Part shown: positions 47,999-57,207 of the stretch, in pieces | How positions within the stretch are numbered: position 1 is the stretch's first letter | Layout: each line of letters starts with the position of its first letter | Origin: Nitrobacter sp051535235 | GTDB taxonomy: Bacteria > Pseudomonadota > Alphaproteobacteria > Rhizobiales > Xanthobacteraceae | Direction: 5' to 3' | Length of the DNA stretch: 64,000 nt | Assembly: GCF_051535235.1 (NCBI RefSeq) | Contig: NZ_JBPPLZ010000002.1 | Span: 124,001-188,000 of the forward strand | Made by a program: the position numbers and the translations under genes | The notes under the pieces: model-generated | Seen by the model: only the letters and a program-made list of their open reading frames with translations | What the model was told of the DNA's origin: nothing | Database searches by the model: none

Positions 47999-48149
47999 CA
48001 TGCGCCGGGAGTTCTGGCGACGGCGGCAGGCGCGGTCATCGCAGTGATATTTTATGCAGTGATATTTTATAACGTAACGTGCCTATTGGCGCTTGCGCGA
48101 GAATAGGCACGTCGCCGCTGCTATCCGAGGTCGGCGATGCCGGGCGGCA

Positions 48150-48554
48150 TCAACCGACGGCGCTCACCGTCAGCGAACGCCATCCGCCGGATGGCGTCTG
48201 GAACTCGATGCTCTGTCCCGCGGACAGGCCGATAAGCGCCGCCCCGATGGGCGTGAGGATCGAGATCTTGCCGGCGTCGACGTCGGCGTCTTCCGGGTAA
48301 ACCAGAGTGACCGTTCGCTGCTGGCCGCTGATGTCGTCGACGAACGTCACTTCGGACTGCATCGTCACGATATCGTGCGCCGGTCGATCGACCGGAATGA
48401 TTTCGGCGCGATCGATTTCGCGCGCGAGGAATTCCGCCGTCGTCGGATATTTTTCCATCGCAGCTTCGGCAAGAAGGCGCAGGCGGTCGACATCACGCGC
48501 ACTGATGGCGATGGCGGGAAGGCGGGTCTGCAGATGGTCCAGCATGTTGTTCAC
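48150..48554 (-). CDS. rnk: Rnk-like nucleoside diphosphate kinase regulator / GreA-GreB C-terminal domain protein
   Basis: 134-aa protein made of a short N-terminal coiled segment and a C-terminal GreA/GreB-type FKBP-like domain (VTMQSEVTFVDDISGQQRTVTLVYPEDAD, given here as VTMQSEVTFVDD and TLVYPEDADVD, then ISILTPIGAALIGLSAGQ). This is the Rnk arrangement: it binds RNA polymerase but lacks the long acidic-tipped coiled coil of Gre factors. Read from a GTG at 48554; an ATG three codons in is an alternative. Confidence 0.85.
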   Translation of the reverse strand: MNNMLDHLQTRLPAIAISARDVDRLRLLAEAAMEKYPTTAEFLAREIDRAEIIPVDRPAHDIVTMQSEVTFVDDISGQQRTVTLVYPEDADVDAGKISILTPIGAALIGLSAGQSIEFQTPSGGWRSLTVSAVG

Positions 48555-48880
48555 CCACGAATTGGCCGTGTCGGATCGATGCGATCACGACCGGGGTGGC
48601 ACGGCTTGCGACGCGCGACGCATCGCTCAACGTGCCGGGAATATTAAAAGTGTTCGGTTGGGGATGCAGTCGAACTATCCCGGACGGCACGGACGCGCGC
48701 GTCCGTCCGGGTCACCGTCCTGCTTGGAGGTGACCTGCGCGCAGCAACAAACGGTTATTGCAAGCGTTCGACATCATCATTCAAAAGTAGGACGATCCGC
48801 AGGGATGTCAATGCACGGACCGCGACATCTTGGCGCGAGCAGTGGCGATCTAGGCATCGCTCGCCTTTATCTGATGCCGT
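48555..48880. other. Intergenic region with a G/C-rich hairpin
   Basis: About 325 bp without a supported gene. The main visible structure is CCCGGACGG...CCGTCCGGG-like pairing around 48687-48720 containing GGACGCGCGCGTCC, which may terminate one of the flanking transcripts. Confidence 0.4.
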
Positions 48881-49474
48881 TCACGCCGCCCGCGACAGCG
48901 GCCGCCGGCGCGCATAATCCTTCCTTGCTCCCGCCGCAATAACGCCGGTCGCTTTGATCAGACCCGAGGCGCCTTCCAGCGCGCCTGCGCGCAGTTCGAG
49001 CGCCAGCAGCCGGTCGCGTTCGAACGGGCCGGGCAGGGACAGGCTGCCGGTTCCGAGCGCGGAGAAGCCGAAGCGCGAATAATACGGCGCATCGCCGAGC
49101 AGGATAACCGCGCCATGGCCGCGCGTCCGCGCGACACCGAGCGCACGCGTCATCAGCGCTGCGCCGACGCCAAGTCCGCGGCAGGATGCGTCGACCGCGA
49201 GCGGCCCGAGCACCAGCGCCGGAGCGCTCCCGGCGTTGATGTGCCACAATCGCACGGTCCCGATCAGCGTGCCCTGACGCGTGGCCGTAAAGGCGAGACC
49301 TTCGGCCGGTTTCCGTCCCTCACGCAGGCGCTGACAGGTGCGCGCGTGCCGCCCCTCGCCGAAACTCGCGTCGAGCAGCGCCTCGCGCGCGGCGACGTCC
49401 GACGCGCGCTCGGCGCGGACGACGAACGGAGCGGTATCGGTGTGATCGGCGATCCTGGTCAGAACAGCGGCCAT
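48881..49474 (-). CDS. GNAT family N-acetyltransferase
   Basis: 197-aa acetyltransferase of the YhbS type. The acetyl-CoA loop is in LGPLAVDASCRGLGVGAALM (R/Q-x-x-G-x-G/A form, CRGLGVG), followed by AVILLGDAPYYSRFGF, a YhbS-like C-terminal mark. Substrate unknown. It lies 127 bp downstream of the ornithine decarboxylase on the same strand and may be cotranscribed. Confidence 0.85.
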   Translation of the reverse strand: MAAVLTRIADHTDTAPFVVRAERASDVAAREALLDASFGEGRHARTCQRLREGRKPAEGLAFTATRQGTLIGTVRLWHINAGSAPALVLGPLAVDASCRGLGVGAALMTRALGVARTRGHGAVILLGDAPYYSRFGFSALGTGSLSLPGPFERDRLLALELRAGALEGASGLIKATGVIAAGARKDYARRRPLSRAA

Positions 49475-49601
49475 GACACGTCAGTCCTCACTCCAGCGGA
49501 CAGGTGACCGCGGAGTCGTCGGCAAAACGATTGTGACGGGGTGGAAGCCGGCGGCCCGGCTTCCGGTACTCGTTCATCTCCCGCAACGGGCGAGCTTGCG
49601 C

Positions 49602-50744
49602 TCAGATGTGGTACGTCTTCAGCGGCGGGAAGCCGTTGAAGGCCACAGACGAGTAAGTCGACGTATAGGCGCCGGTGCCTTCGATCAGCAGCTTATCGCC
49701 GATCTCCAGCGTCACCGGCAGCGGATACGGCTGCTTCTCGTAGAGCACGTCGGCGGAGTCGCAGGTCGGCCCGGCCAGCACGCACGGCGTCATCTCGGCG
49801 CCGTCATGCCGCGTCCTGATCGCGTAGCGGATCGACTCGTCCATGGTTTCGGCAAGGCCGCCGAACTTGCCGATGTCGAGATAGACCCAGCGGTTCTCGT
49901 CGTCGTCGCTCTTCTTCGAGATCAGAACGACTTCCGCCTCGATCACCCCGGCGTTGCCCACCATGCCGCGGCCCGGCTCGATGATGGTCTCCGGGATCTG
50001 ATTGCCGAAGTGCTTGCGCAGCGCGCGGAAGATCGACCGACCGTACTGCACGACCGGCGGAACGTCCTTGAGGTACCTGGTCGGGAACCCCCCGCCCATG
50101 TTGACCATGGTCAGGTTGATCCCGCGCTCGGCGCAATCGCGGAACACCTGCGAGGCCATCGCGAGCGCGCGGTCCCACGCCTTCACCTTGCGCTGCTGCG
50201 AGCCGACATGGAACGAGATGCCGACCGGCTCGAGGTTCAGGCGCTTGGCTGCATCGAGCACGTCGACCGCCATTTCCGGGTCGCAGCCGAACTTGCGCGA
50301 CAGCGGCCACTCGGCGCCGGCGCAATCATAGAGGATGCGGCAGAACACCTTCGCAGCCGGCGCGGCGCGCGCGATCTTCTCGACCTCGGCGGTGCAGTCG
50401 ACGGCAAACAGGCGAATGCCGAGCGCGTAGGCGCGCGCGATGTCGCGCTCCTTCTTGATGGTGTTGCCGAACGAGATGCGGTCCGGCGTCGCGCCGGCGG
50501 CCAGCGCCATCTCGATCTCCGCGACGGTTGCGGTGTCGAAGCACGAGCCGAGCGAGGCAAGCAGGCTCAGCACCTCGGGCGCCGGGTTGGCCTTCACCGC
50601 ATAGAACACGCGCGAATCCGGCAACGCCTTCGCGAAGGTCTGGTAGTTGTCGCGCACGACGTCGAGATCGACCACGAGGCAGGGCTCGGTGTCGTTGCCT
50701 TTGTTGCGGCGATCGCGCAGGAATTCCTGAATGCGTTCGGTCAT
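49602..50744 (-). CDS. odc: Ornithine decarboxylase, fold III (alanine-racemase-like)
   Basis: 380-aa PLP enzyme making putrescine from ornithine. The PLP lysine is in FYAVKANPAP (about residue 46), the glycine-rich phosphate-binding loop in MVNMGGGFPTRY, the Glu of IIEPGRGMVGNAG, and the catalytic Cys-Asp in GPTCDSADV near the end. Lysine/ornithine dual specificity is possible in this family. The ATG at 50744 is preferred (GGAGGG just upstream) over a TTG four codons earlier. Together with homospermidine synthase it accounts for homospermidine formation. Confidence 0.92.
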   Translation of the reverse strand: MTERIQEFLRDRRNKGNDTEPCLVVDLDVVRDNYQTFAKALPDSRVFYAVKANPAPEVLSLLASLGSCFDTATVAEIEMALAAGATPDRISFGNTIKKERDIARAYALGIRLFAVDCTAEVEKIARAAPAAKVFCRILYDCAGAEWPLSRKFGCDPEMAVDVLDAAKRLNLEPVGISFHVGSQQRKVKAWDRALAMASQVFRDCAERGINLTMVNMGGGFPTRYLKDVPPVVQYGRSIFRALRKHFGNQIPETIIEPGRGMVGNAGVIEAEVVLISKKSDDDENRWVYLDIGKFGGLAETMDESIRYAIRTRHDGAEMTPCVLAGPTCDSADVLYEKQPYPLPVTLEIGDKLLIEGTGAYTSTYSSVAFNGFPPLKTYHI

Positions 50745-51227
50745 AGCACCCTCCAAACGGTCCAGCGACGGACTCGTTCAAAATGATGTCGGTGTGAACG
50801 TTCAGGCCGTGCCGCACGATGGAGGCGCGACAGAGCCTTGCGTTCAAACCAACTGTGCTGCCGTGGATTGGTTGGGATGATCCCGCCCGCACACCTGGCA
50901 ATGAAGGACAAGCCTTTTCAGTAGCCCGCGCCGGCGGTGGAAGGCCGGTAGAGACCAAAAAAGCCCGATCCGTCGTTGCTTTAAGTCGCGTCCCCCGTTG
51001 AGAGCGGGGTGCGCCGGTTCGCCTCCGGCTGCCAGTCACGGTTGCAAGGAGCAAAGCGCCTTGACGGCATCCCTGGAGAGAGATGCTGGCCTCTCAGTTC
51101 GATCGGATCGGACCGACCTGAGCGACCTCGGCGACTTCACCCTTGGCGGCTGTCCGGCCTCTTGTCCGGATACCTACCGACTGACACACGACCACAGGCA
51201 CGTGCGAAATTGGGCAGAAGCGGAGAT
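50745..51227 (-). ncRNA. Long leader region of ornithine decarboxylase, candidate speF-type RNA
   Basis: About 480 bp on the minus strand without a supported protein gene. It contains several potential hairpins (for example GCCGGAGGCGAACCGGC and CCGGCC...GCCGG). Alphaproteobacterial fold III decarboxylase genes often carry the structured speF leader, so this is the obvious place for one. I cannot confirm the covariance model by eye; boundaries are only the gene-free interval. Confidence 0.35.
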
Positions 51228-51356
51228 ATGTCTTTTGACCCGGCTTCGCAAGAATTTTTTTGCCGCGGAGGCGGGTTTCTCCACGATGCGGTCATCCGGA
51301 GCGTAGAGCCGCGCGCCGAAGATGAATGGATGTTTAGATTGTTTAATGAAGCGTAA
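51228..51356 (+). CDS. Possible small protein
   Basis: 42 codons from an ATG preceded by GCGGAG at good spacing; the sequence begins MSFDPASQEFFCRG and ends MFRLFNEA. Its composition is unlike random GC-rich translation (few Arg and Pro, several Phe), but I recognise no family and it could be chance. Confidence 0.3.
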   Translation: MSFDPASQEFFCRGGGFLHDAVIRSVEPRAEDEWMFRLFNEA

Positions 51357-51408
51357 GGAGCGTGCGCTTGCAGGCGAGCAGGTTAGCCCTGTGCCGCAGC
51401 GGTTTCCG

Positions 51409-51669
51409 TCAACCGCGACGCACGAAGGGTTCGACGCGTTGGGCGGCGCGGATGAAGTTGATCATCACGAACACGCCGATCACGAACAGCACCGCCTGGA
51501 GGATGTGTGCCTCCATATCGCTGAGACCGAACAGGATGGCGAGCGCCCAGCCGCCGGCGAACGCGGCGCCGAACACTTCCGCGCCGATCAGAATCGCCGC
51601 AGAGATGACGGTGATGACGCTCGGCCAGACGATCTGGCGCGAGGTGGAAGCGGAGGGTTGCGAGCTCAT
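51409..51669 (-). CDS. Small conserved membrane protein
   Basis: 86 aa from the ATG at 51669, beginning MSSQPSASTSRQ. Two helices (about residues 15-42 and 49-74) and a short basic tail. Proteins of this length and layout are frequent hypothetical genes in Bradyrhizobium relatives, from memory. Upstream extension of the frame is possible but has no better ribosome site. Divergent from the M3 peptidase gene. Confidence 0.6.
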   Translation of the reverse strand: MSSQPSASTSRQIVWPSVITVISAAILIGAEVFGAAFAGGWALAILFGLSDMEAHILQAVLFVIGVFVMINFIRAAQRVEPFVRRG

Positions 51670-51823
51670 GTCAGGGGTCCCGTTATCGGCGGCAATCTCT
51701 CCGAAAATGCCGCCCGCGGCAAGCGCCAATGGACCAAAAAGGTCGCATCGCGTGTTATAGTTCCGATGCCTTGCGGATAGCGGCAAAATGTGCGGCGACG
51801 GCAAAGGCAAAAGCAGGAGCTTC

Positions 51824-53914
51824 ATGTCAGACACGTCTCAATCGCCGCCTTCGGCTTCCACCCCGGACAACCCGCTGCTGAAGGCATGGCAGACGCCCTT
51901 CCAGACCCCGCCGTTCGGTGAGATCGCGCCCGAACACTTCCTGCCCACTTTCGAGCAGGCGTTCGTCGATCATGCCGCCGAGATCGCCGCCATCACCCAC
52001 GATCCCTCGGCGCCGGATTTCGCCAACACCGTCACCGCGCTGGAGCGTTCGGGCAAGCTGCTCGCGAAGGTGTCTGCGGTGTTTGACGACCTGGTGTCGG
52101 CGCACTCAAATCCGGCGCTGCTCGAGATCGACAAGGACGTCACCCTGCGGATGGCGCGGCACTGGAACCCGATCATGATGAACGCGGTGCTGTTCGGCCG
52201 CATCGCGCAGGTTCATCAGAATCGCGTGTCGCTCGGCCTGACGGCGGAGCAGTTGCGACTGCTGGAACGCACCTATATCCGCTTCCACCGCGCCGGCGCC
52301 GGCCTCGACGAGGCCGCCAAGACGCGAATGGCCGAGATCAACGAACGTCTCGCGCAGCTTGGCACCACCTTCAGCCACAATCTGCTCGGCGACGAGCAGG
52401 CCTGGTTCCTCGAACTCGGCGAGGATGATCTCGACGGCCTGCCCGACAGCTTCGTCGCTGCGGCGCGCGCTGCCGCCGAAGAGCGTGGGCTCGCAGGCAA
52501 GGCTGTCGTCACCACCTCGCGTTCGTCCGTCGAACCGTTCCTCAAGAGCTCGCGTCGGCGCGATCTGCGCGAAAAGGTCTACAAGGCCTTCACCGCCCGC
52601 GGCGACAACGGCAACGCCCATGACAACAATGCCGTGATCCCGGAAATCCTCGCTCTTCGCGAGGAGCGGGCGAAGCTCCTGGGCTACCCGACTTTCGCTG
52701 CATATCGCTTCGAGGACTCCATGGCGGGGACGCCGGAAGCCGCTCGCAACCTCCTGGAGCGGGTCTGGAAGCCGGCGCGCGAACGCGCGCTCGCGGACCG
52801 CGATGCCCTGCAAGGCCTGATCGCGGAGGAGGGCGGCAACTTCACCCTCGCGCCGTGGGACTGGCGCTACTACGCCGAGAAGCTGCGGCAGATCCGCGCC
52901 GACTTCGACGACGATGCGATCAAGCCGTATCTGACGCTGGAGGGCATGATCGCCGCTGCCTTCGACTGTGCGCATCGGCTGTTCGGCCTTACCTTTTCCG
53001 AGCGCAAGGATGTCCCGGTCTGGCATCCGGATGTCCGGGTCTGGGAGGTGAAGAACGCCGCCGGCGAGCATCAGGCGCTGTTCTATGGGGATTATTTCGC
53101 GCGGGCTTCGAAGCGGTCCGGCGCGTGGATGACGTCGCTGCGCGACCAGCAGAAGCTCGACGGCGACGTCGCGCCGCTGGTGATCAACGTCTGCAACTTC
53201 GCGAAAGGCTCCGAGGGCGAACCTGCGCTGCTGTCGCCGGACGATGCGCGCACCCTGTTCCATGAGTTCGGCCATGGCCTGCACGGCATGCTCTCGAACG
53301 TTACCTATCCCTCGCTGTCGGGCACCAGCGTGTTCACCGATTTCGTCGAGTTGCCCTCACAGCTCTACGAACACTGGCAGGAGCAGCCGCAGGTGCTGCG
53401 GCAATTCGCCAGGCATTACCAGAACGGCGAACCGTTGCCCGACGATCTGCTCAGGCGTTTTCTCGCCGCGCGGCAATTCAACCAGGGTTTCGCAACCGTG
53501 GAATTCGTCGCCTCGGCATTGATGGATCTGGAGTTCCACAGCCAGCCCGCGTCGGCGGTTCGCGATGTCGGGGCTTTCGAGCGTGCGGAACTGGAGAAGA
53601 TCGGCATGCCGGCGGAAATCGCGATGCGGCATCGTCCGACCCAGTTCGGCCATATCTTCTCCGGCGATCACTATGCCGCGGGTTATTACAGCTACATGTG
53701 GTCGGAGGTGATGGATGCCGATGCCTTCGGCGCCTTCGAGGAGGCCGGCGACATCTTCGATCCGGCAACCGCGAGGCGGTTGCACGACGACATCTACTCG
53801 TCGGGTGGCTCGCGCGATCCCGAAGAGGCCTATGTCGCATTCCGCGGCCGCAAGCCGGAGGCCGACGCGCTGCTGCGCCGTCGTGGCCTGCTCGAGACAC
53901 CGCAGGCGGCGTAA
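51824..53914 (+). CDS. M3 family metallopeptidase (oligopeptidase A / dipeptidyl carboxypeptidase type)
   Basis: 696-aa cytoplasmic zinc peptidase. The HEXXH site is HEFGHGLHGML near residue 480, with the third ligand Glu expected in the downstream SQLYEHW region. Flanking family sequence includes LSGTSVFTDFVELPSQ and SGDHYAAGYYSYMWSEVMDADAF. Length equals OpdA/Dcp (about 680 aa). The ATG at 51824 is supported by AGGAG; the longer frame from 51788 is not. Degrades short peptides, including signal peptide fragments in OpdA. Confidence 0.92.
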   Translation: MSDTSQSPPSASTPDNPLLKAWQTPFQTPPFGEIAPEHFLPTFEQAFVDHAAEIAAITHDPSAPDFANTVTALERSGKLLAKVSAVFDDLVSAHSNPALLEIDKDVTLRMARHWNPIMMNAVLFGRIAQVHQNRVSLGLTAEQLRLLERTYIRFHRAGAGLDEAAKTRMAEINERLAQLGTTFSHNLLGDEQAWFLELGEDDLDGLPDSFVAAARAAAEERGLAGKAVVTTSRSSVEPFLKSSRRRDLREKVYKAFTARGDNGNAHDNNAVIPEILALREERAKLLGYPTFAAYRFEDSMAGTPEAARNLLERVWKPARERALADRDALQGLIAEEGGNFTLAPWDWRYYAEKLRQIRADFDDDAIKPYLTLEGMIAAAFDCAHRLFGLTFSERKDVPVWHPDVRVWEVKNAAGEHQALFYGDYFARASKRSGAWMTSLRDQQKLDGDVAPLVINVCNFAKGSEGEPALLSPDDARTLFHEFGHGLHGMLSNVTYPSLSGTSVFTDFVELPSQLYEHWQEQPQVLRQFARHYQNGEPLPDDLLRRFLAARQFNQGFATVEFVASALMDLEFHSQPASAVRDVGAFERAELEKIGMPAEIAMRHRPTQFGHIFSGDHYAAGYYSYMWSEVMDADAFGAFEEAGDIFDPATARRLHDDIYSSGGSRDPEEAYVAFRGRKPEADALLRRRGLLETPQAA

Positions 53915-53963
53915 GGCAGCGGGTGAGAGCCCAGCCGACGCCGTTAGCCTGCTAGGAAGCCAG

Positions 53964-54350
53964 TCAGCGCCGGATCAGCGGCAGGAAGAAGATCGCGGTG
54001 TTGATCGCAAAGCCGAGGCCCCAGAGGATCGACCGCAGCGTCGGCCGGTCGCCGATATAGGTGAAAACGTAGGCGGCGCGAACGATCAGGAACAGGACCG
54101 CCAGTTCGTCGATCAGGTGCTGGGGTGCGGCGCGAAATTCCGCAAGCAGGACGGCCGCCGCGAAAAATGGAAAGGCCTCGATGCCGTTCAGGTGCGCCCC
54201 GAGCCCGCGGGAGCGCAGCGGATCGGCGTAGAATCCGGGATCGCGCGGACGGGCGTTGTCGAAGCCGGGAGACCCCAGCGCCTTGAACGGCACGATCGTT
54301 ACCAGATACAGGACGACCGCTCCGAAAACGCACCATTCGGCGATCGTCAT
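53964..54350 (-). CDS. MAPEG family membrane protein
   Basis: 128-aa four-helix membrane protein. It contains NARPRDPGF and GAHLNGIEAFPFFAAAVLLAE (Asn/Glu and Phe/Pro marks of MAPEG proteins), then IRAAYVFTYIGD-like VRAAYVFTYIGDRPTLRS. The family includes glutathione transferases, but bacterial members of this short type have no assigned substrate. ATG at 54350 is preferred (MTIAEWC). Divergent from hemH. Confidence 0.82.
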   Translation of the reverse strand: MTIAEWCVFGAVVLYLVTIVPFKALGSPGFDNARPRDPGFYADPLRSRGLGAHLNGIEAFPFFAAAVLLAEFRAAPQHLIDELAVLFLIVRAAYVFTYIGDRPTLRSILWGLGFAINTAIFFLPLIRR

Positions 54351-54438
54351 GGCAATTCCCTTCACGCCCAGTTTCGATGACAGTACCGGCAGTTGCGCGG
54401 GCTTGACAATAACGGGCAAGCGCGCGAATCCAGTCGGC

Positions 54439-55476
54439 ATGACGGTCGTTATTCCTATCGGAAGGGCCACGAGCGGGGAGGGCACCCCACGGGGACGTGT
54501 GGGCGTTCTGCTCGTCAATCTCGGCACGCCCGACACCGCCGACGCCCGCGGCGTGCGCATCTATCTGAAGGAATTTTTGTCCGATCCGCGCGTCATCGAG
54601 AAGCAGGGCCTGGTTTGGAAGCTGGTGCTGAACGGCATCATTCTGAATACCCGCCCGCGCCGCAAGGCGCTCGACTACCTGAAGATCTGGGACGCCGAGC
54701 GCAACGAGTCGCCGATCAAGATCATCACGCGGGCGCAGTCGGACAAACTCGCGGCGGCTATCGCAGATCACGATCACGTCGTCGTCGACTGGGCGATGCG
54801 TTATGGCAATCCCTCGATGCAATTGCGCATCGCGGCGCTGACGGCCCAGGGTTGCGACAGGCTGCTGGTGGTGCCGCTCTATCCGCAATATTCGGCGGCG
54901 ACTTCCGCCACCGTGTGTGACGAGGCATTCCGCGTGTTGAGCGACATGCGCGCGCAGCCGACGCTGCGGGTGACGCCGCCGTATTACGACGATCCCGACT
55001 ATATCGATGCGCTCGCGGTTTCGATCGAGAAGCATCTCGCCTCGCTGCCGTTCACGCCCGAAATCATCATGGCCTCGTTCCACGGTATGCCGCAGGCCTA
55101 TATCGAAAAGGGCGATCCCTACCAGGGACAATGCGTCGCGACCACCGAGGCCCTGCGCAAGCGGATGGGACTCGATGCGTCCAAACTGATGCTGACGTTC
55201 CAGTCGCGTTTCGGTTTTGACGAGTGGCTGCAGCCCTACACCGACAAGACCGTCGAGAAGTTGGCGAAGGACGGCGTGAAGCGCCTGGCCGTCGTCACGC
55301 CGGGCTTCTCGGCCGATTGTCTGGAGACGCTGGAGGAGATCGCGCAGGAAAATGCGCATATCTTCCGCCAGAACGGAGGCGAGGAGTTCACTGCAATTCC
55401 ATGCCTGAACGACAGCGATCCCGGCATGGACGTGATCCGGAAGCTGGTGCTGCGCGAGCTTCAGGGCTGGATTTAG
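54439..55476 (+). CDS. hemH: Ferrochelatase
   Basis: 345-aa enzyme inserting Fe(II) into protoporphyrin IX, the last step of heme synthesis. Family landmarks: VGVLLVNLGTPD near residue 21, PLYPQYSAATSATV, the active-site His in MASFHGMPQAY, and FQSRFGFDEWLQPYTD (the consensus signature ends in W-L-x-P-Y-T). The C-terminal Glu/Asp region is CLNDSDPGMD. ATG at 54439 gives the usual length; upstream sequence in frame overlaps the divergent MAPEG gene. Confidence 0.95.
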   Translation: MTVVIPIGRATSGEGTPRGRVGVLLVNLGTPDTADARGVRIYLKEFLSDPRVIEKQGLVWKLVLNGIILNTRPRRKALDYLKIWDAERNESPIKIITRAQSDKLAAAIADHDHVVVDWAMRYGNPSMQLRIAALTAQGCDRLLVVPLYPQYSAATSATVCDEAFRVLSDMRAQPTLRVTPPYYDDPDYIDALAVSIEKHLASLPFTPEIIMASFHGMPQAYIEKGDPYQGQCVATTEALRKRMGLDASKLMLTFQSRFGFDEWLQPYTDKTVEKLAKDGVKRLAVVTPGFSADCLETLEEIAQENAHIFRQNGGEEFTAIPCLNDSDPGMDVIRKLVLRELQGWI

Positions 55477-55484
55477 AGCAGATT

Positions 55485-55590
55485 GTCATTCCGGGGCGGT
55501 GCGAAGCGCCGAACCCGGAATCCGGCCAGATCGAATGCGTCATTTGATTGCTTGATTGCTGGATTCCGGATAGCGGCTTCCGGAATGACG
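55485..55590. repeat. Long inverted intergenic repeat
   Basis: Perfect 10-bp ends GTCATTCCGG (55485-55494) and CCGGAATGAC (55580-55589), with an inner pair CCCGGAATCC / GGATTCCGG, directly after hemH. A half copy is at 45229-45266. Likely a dispersed element that folds as a long hairpin in RNA and may act as the hemH terminator. Confidence 0.75.
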
Positions 55591-55731
55591 GTGCTTTGTC
55601 ACCGCCTCTCCCTTTCCGGCAATCGAACCTTACATCTTCCGGTGGCGACCAACCGGGAGTTTTGCCGCTTTCAATCCGCGCGAGACAGTGCGGCGCGCCT
55701 CGCGGCAGGGCGATCCCTGCAGGAGACATTC

Positions 55732-56727
55732 ATGACCGGGTTCGATATTTTCGCGATTGTTTTCGTGGCGCTTGTGGTGCTGACGCTGCTGGCCGGCGTC
55801 AAGACTGTGCCGCAGGGCTACGACTGGACCATCGAACGGTTCGGCAAGTACACGCGGACGCTCGATCCCGGCCTCAATCTCATCGTGCCCTATATCGACC
55901 GCGTCGGGCGCAAGATGAACATGATGGAGCAGGTGATCGAAATTCCCAAGCAGGAGGTCATCACCAAGGACAACGCGACCGTCACCGTGGACGGTGTCAC
56001 TTTCTATCAGGTGTTCGATGCCGCCAAGGCGAGCTATGAGGTGGCGAACCTCAACCAGGCGATCGTGACGTTGACCATGACCAACATCCGCTCGGTGATG
56101 GGCGCGATGGACCTTGACCAGGTGCTGTCGCATCGCGACGAGATCAACGAGCGGCTGCTGCGGGTGGTGGACGCCGCGGTGTCGCCGTGGGGCCTCAAGG
56201 TCAACCGCATCGAGATCAAGGATATCGTGCCGCCGGCCGACCTCGTGCAGGCGATGGGTCGTCAGATGAAGGCCGAGCGCGAAAAGCGCGCCGACATCCT
56301 TCAGGCCGAAGGCCAGCGCCAGTCGGCGATCCTCAAGGCCGAGGGCCAGAAGCAGTCGCAGATCCTCGAAGCCGAAGGCCGCAAGGAAGCCGCCTTCCGC
56401 GATGCCGAGGCGCGCGAGCGGTCGGCGGAAGCGGAGGCCAAGGCGACGCGGATGGTGAGCGAGGCGATCGCCAAGGGCGACGTGGCGTCGCTGAACTACT
56501 TCATCGCTGACAAATACATCAAGGCCTTCGGCCAGCTTGCCAACTCGCCGAACCAGAAGGTGGTGATGCTGCCGCTCGAAGCCACCAGCATGCTGGCCTC
56601 ACTGGGCGGCATCGGCGAGATTGCCAAAGCGACTTTCGGCGAGAGCGCGGCGACGGCTGCCGCCACACGGCGGAGCGCGGTGCCGAATGCGGGCGCGCCG
56701 GCCCAGCCGGTCCCGCCGCAGGGGTAG
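55732..56727 (+). CDS. SPFH/band 7 family membrane protein (stomatin/QmcA type)
   Basis: 331-aa protein with one N-terminal helix (residues 6-24), an SPFH domain (VPQGYDWTIERFGKY, NMMEQVIEIPKQEVITKDNATVTVDG in shorter parts, RSVMGAMDLDQVLSHRDEIN) and a coiled coil rich in Ala/Glu/Gln (ILKAEGQKQSQILEAEG), ending in a Pro/Ala tail. Such proteins oligomerise on the membrane, scaffold microdomains and interact with FtsH-type proteases. AGGAGA supports the ATG at 55732. Paired with the NfeD gene 18 bp downstream, a classic partner. Confidence 0.93.
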   Translation: MTGFDIFAIVFVALVVLTLLAGVKTVPQGYDWTIERFGKYTRTLDPGLNLIVPYIDRVGRKMNMMEQVIEIPKQEVITKDNATVTVDGVTFYQVFDAAKASYEVANLNQAIVTLTMTNIRSVMGAMDLDQVLSHRDEINERLLRVVDAAVSPWGLKVNRIEIKDIVPPADLVQAMGRQMKAEREKRADILQAEGQRQSAILKAEGQKQSQILEAEGRKEAAFRDAEARERSAEAEAKATRMVSEAIAKGDVASLNYFIADKYIKAFGQLANSPNQKVVMLPLEATSMLASLGGIGEIAKATFGESAATAAATRRSAVPNAGAPAQPVPPQG

Positions 56728-56745
56728 GATTAGGGAGCGTTTTTT

Positions 56746-57192
56746 ATGGCCGACATGTTTGCCTCACTCGGAACTTGGAACTGGCTCATCTTCGGTCTCA
56801 TCCTGATGGGACTCGAATTGCTGACACCGGGCGTGTTCCTGTTCTGGCTCGGCCTCGCCGCGTTCCTGGTCGGCGTGCTGTCATTCGCCCTCGATCCGGC
56901 GTGGCAGATGCAGATCCTGATGTTCGCGGTGTTCGGCGTTGCGGCAGTGCCGCTGTGGCGGCGCATGGCGCGGGCCAAGCCGGGAGCCGCCGACAGTCCG
57001 TTCCTCAACAAGCGCGCCGACGCGCTTGTCGGTCGCGTCTTTACGCTGGAAAAGCCGATCGTTGACGGGACCGGCACGGTGCGCATCGACGATACCGTCT
57101 GGCGCGTGGCAGGACCGGATGCGCCGGCGGGCAGCCGGGTGAAGGTCGTGAAGGCTGACGGCGCGCGTCTGACGGTGGCGGCGGCGCAGTAA
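56746..57192 (+). CDS. NfeD family protein
   Basis: 148-aa partner of the SPFH protein. Two or three helices in the first 70 residues (FGLILMGLELLTPGVFLFW, in which the LELLTPG motif is typical) are followed by a C-terminal OB-fold domain (ADALVGRVFTLEKPIVDG, then VWRVAGPDAPAGSRVKVV). No protease domain, so it is the short NfeD1b type. Function is thought to be in membrane-domain quality control with stomatin-like proteins. Confidence 0.92.
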   Translation: MADMFASLGTWNWLIFGLILMGLELLTPGVFLFWLGLAAFLVGVLSFALDPAWQMQILMFAVFGVAAVPLWRRMARAKPGAADSPFLNKRADALVGRVFTLEKPIVDGTGTVRIDDTVWRVAGPDAPAGSRVKVVKADGARLTVAAAQ

Positions 57193-57207
57193 TCCGTCTC
57201 GCGACGA

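Noticed and set aside
50998..51306. 102-codon frame in the gap upstream of the decarboxylase
   Set aside because: The translation looks random for GC-rich DNA, lacks a ribosome site and overlaps the proposed leader RNA.
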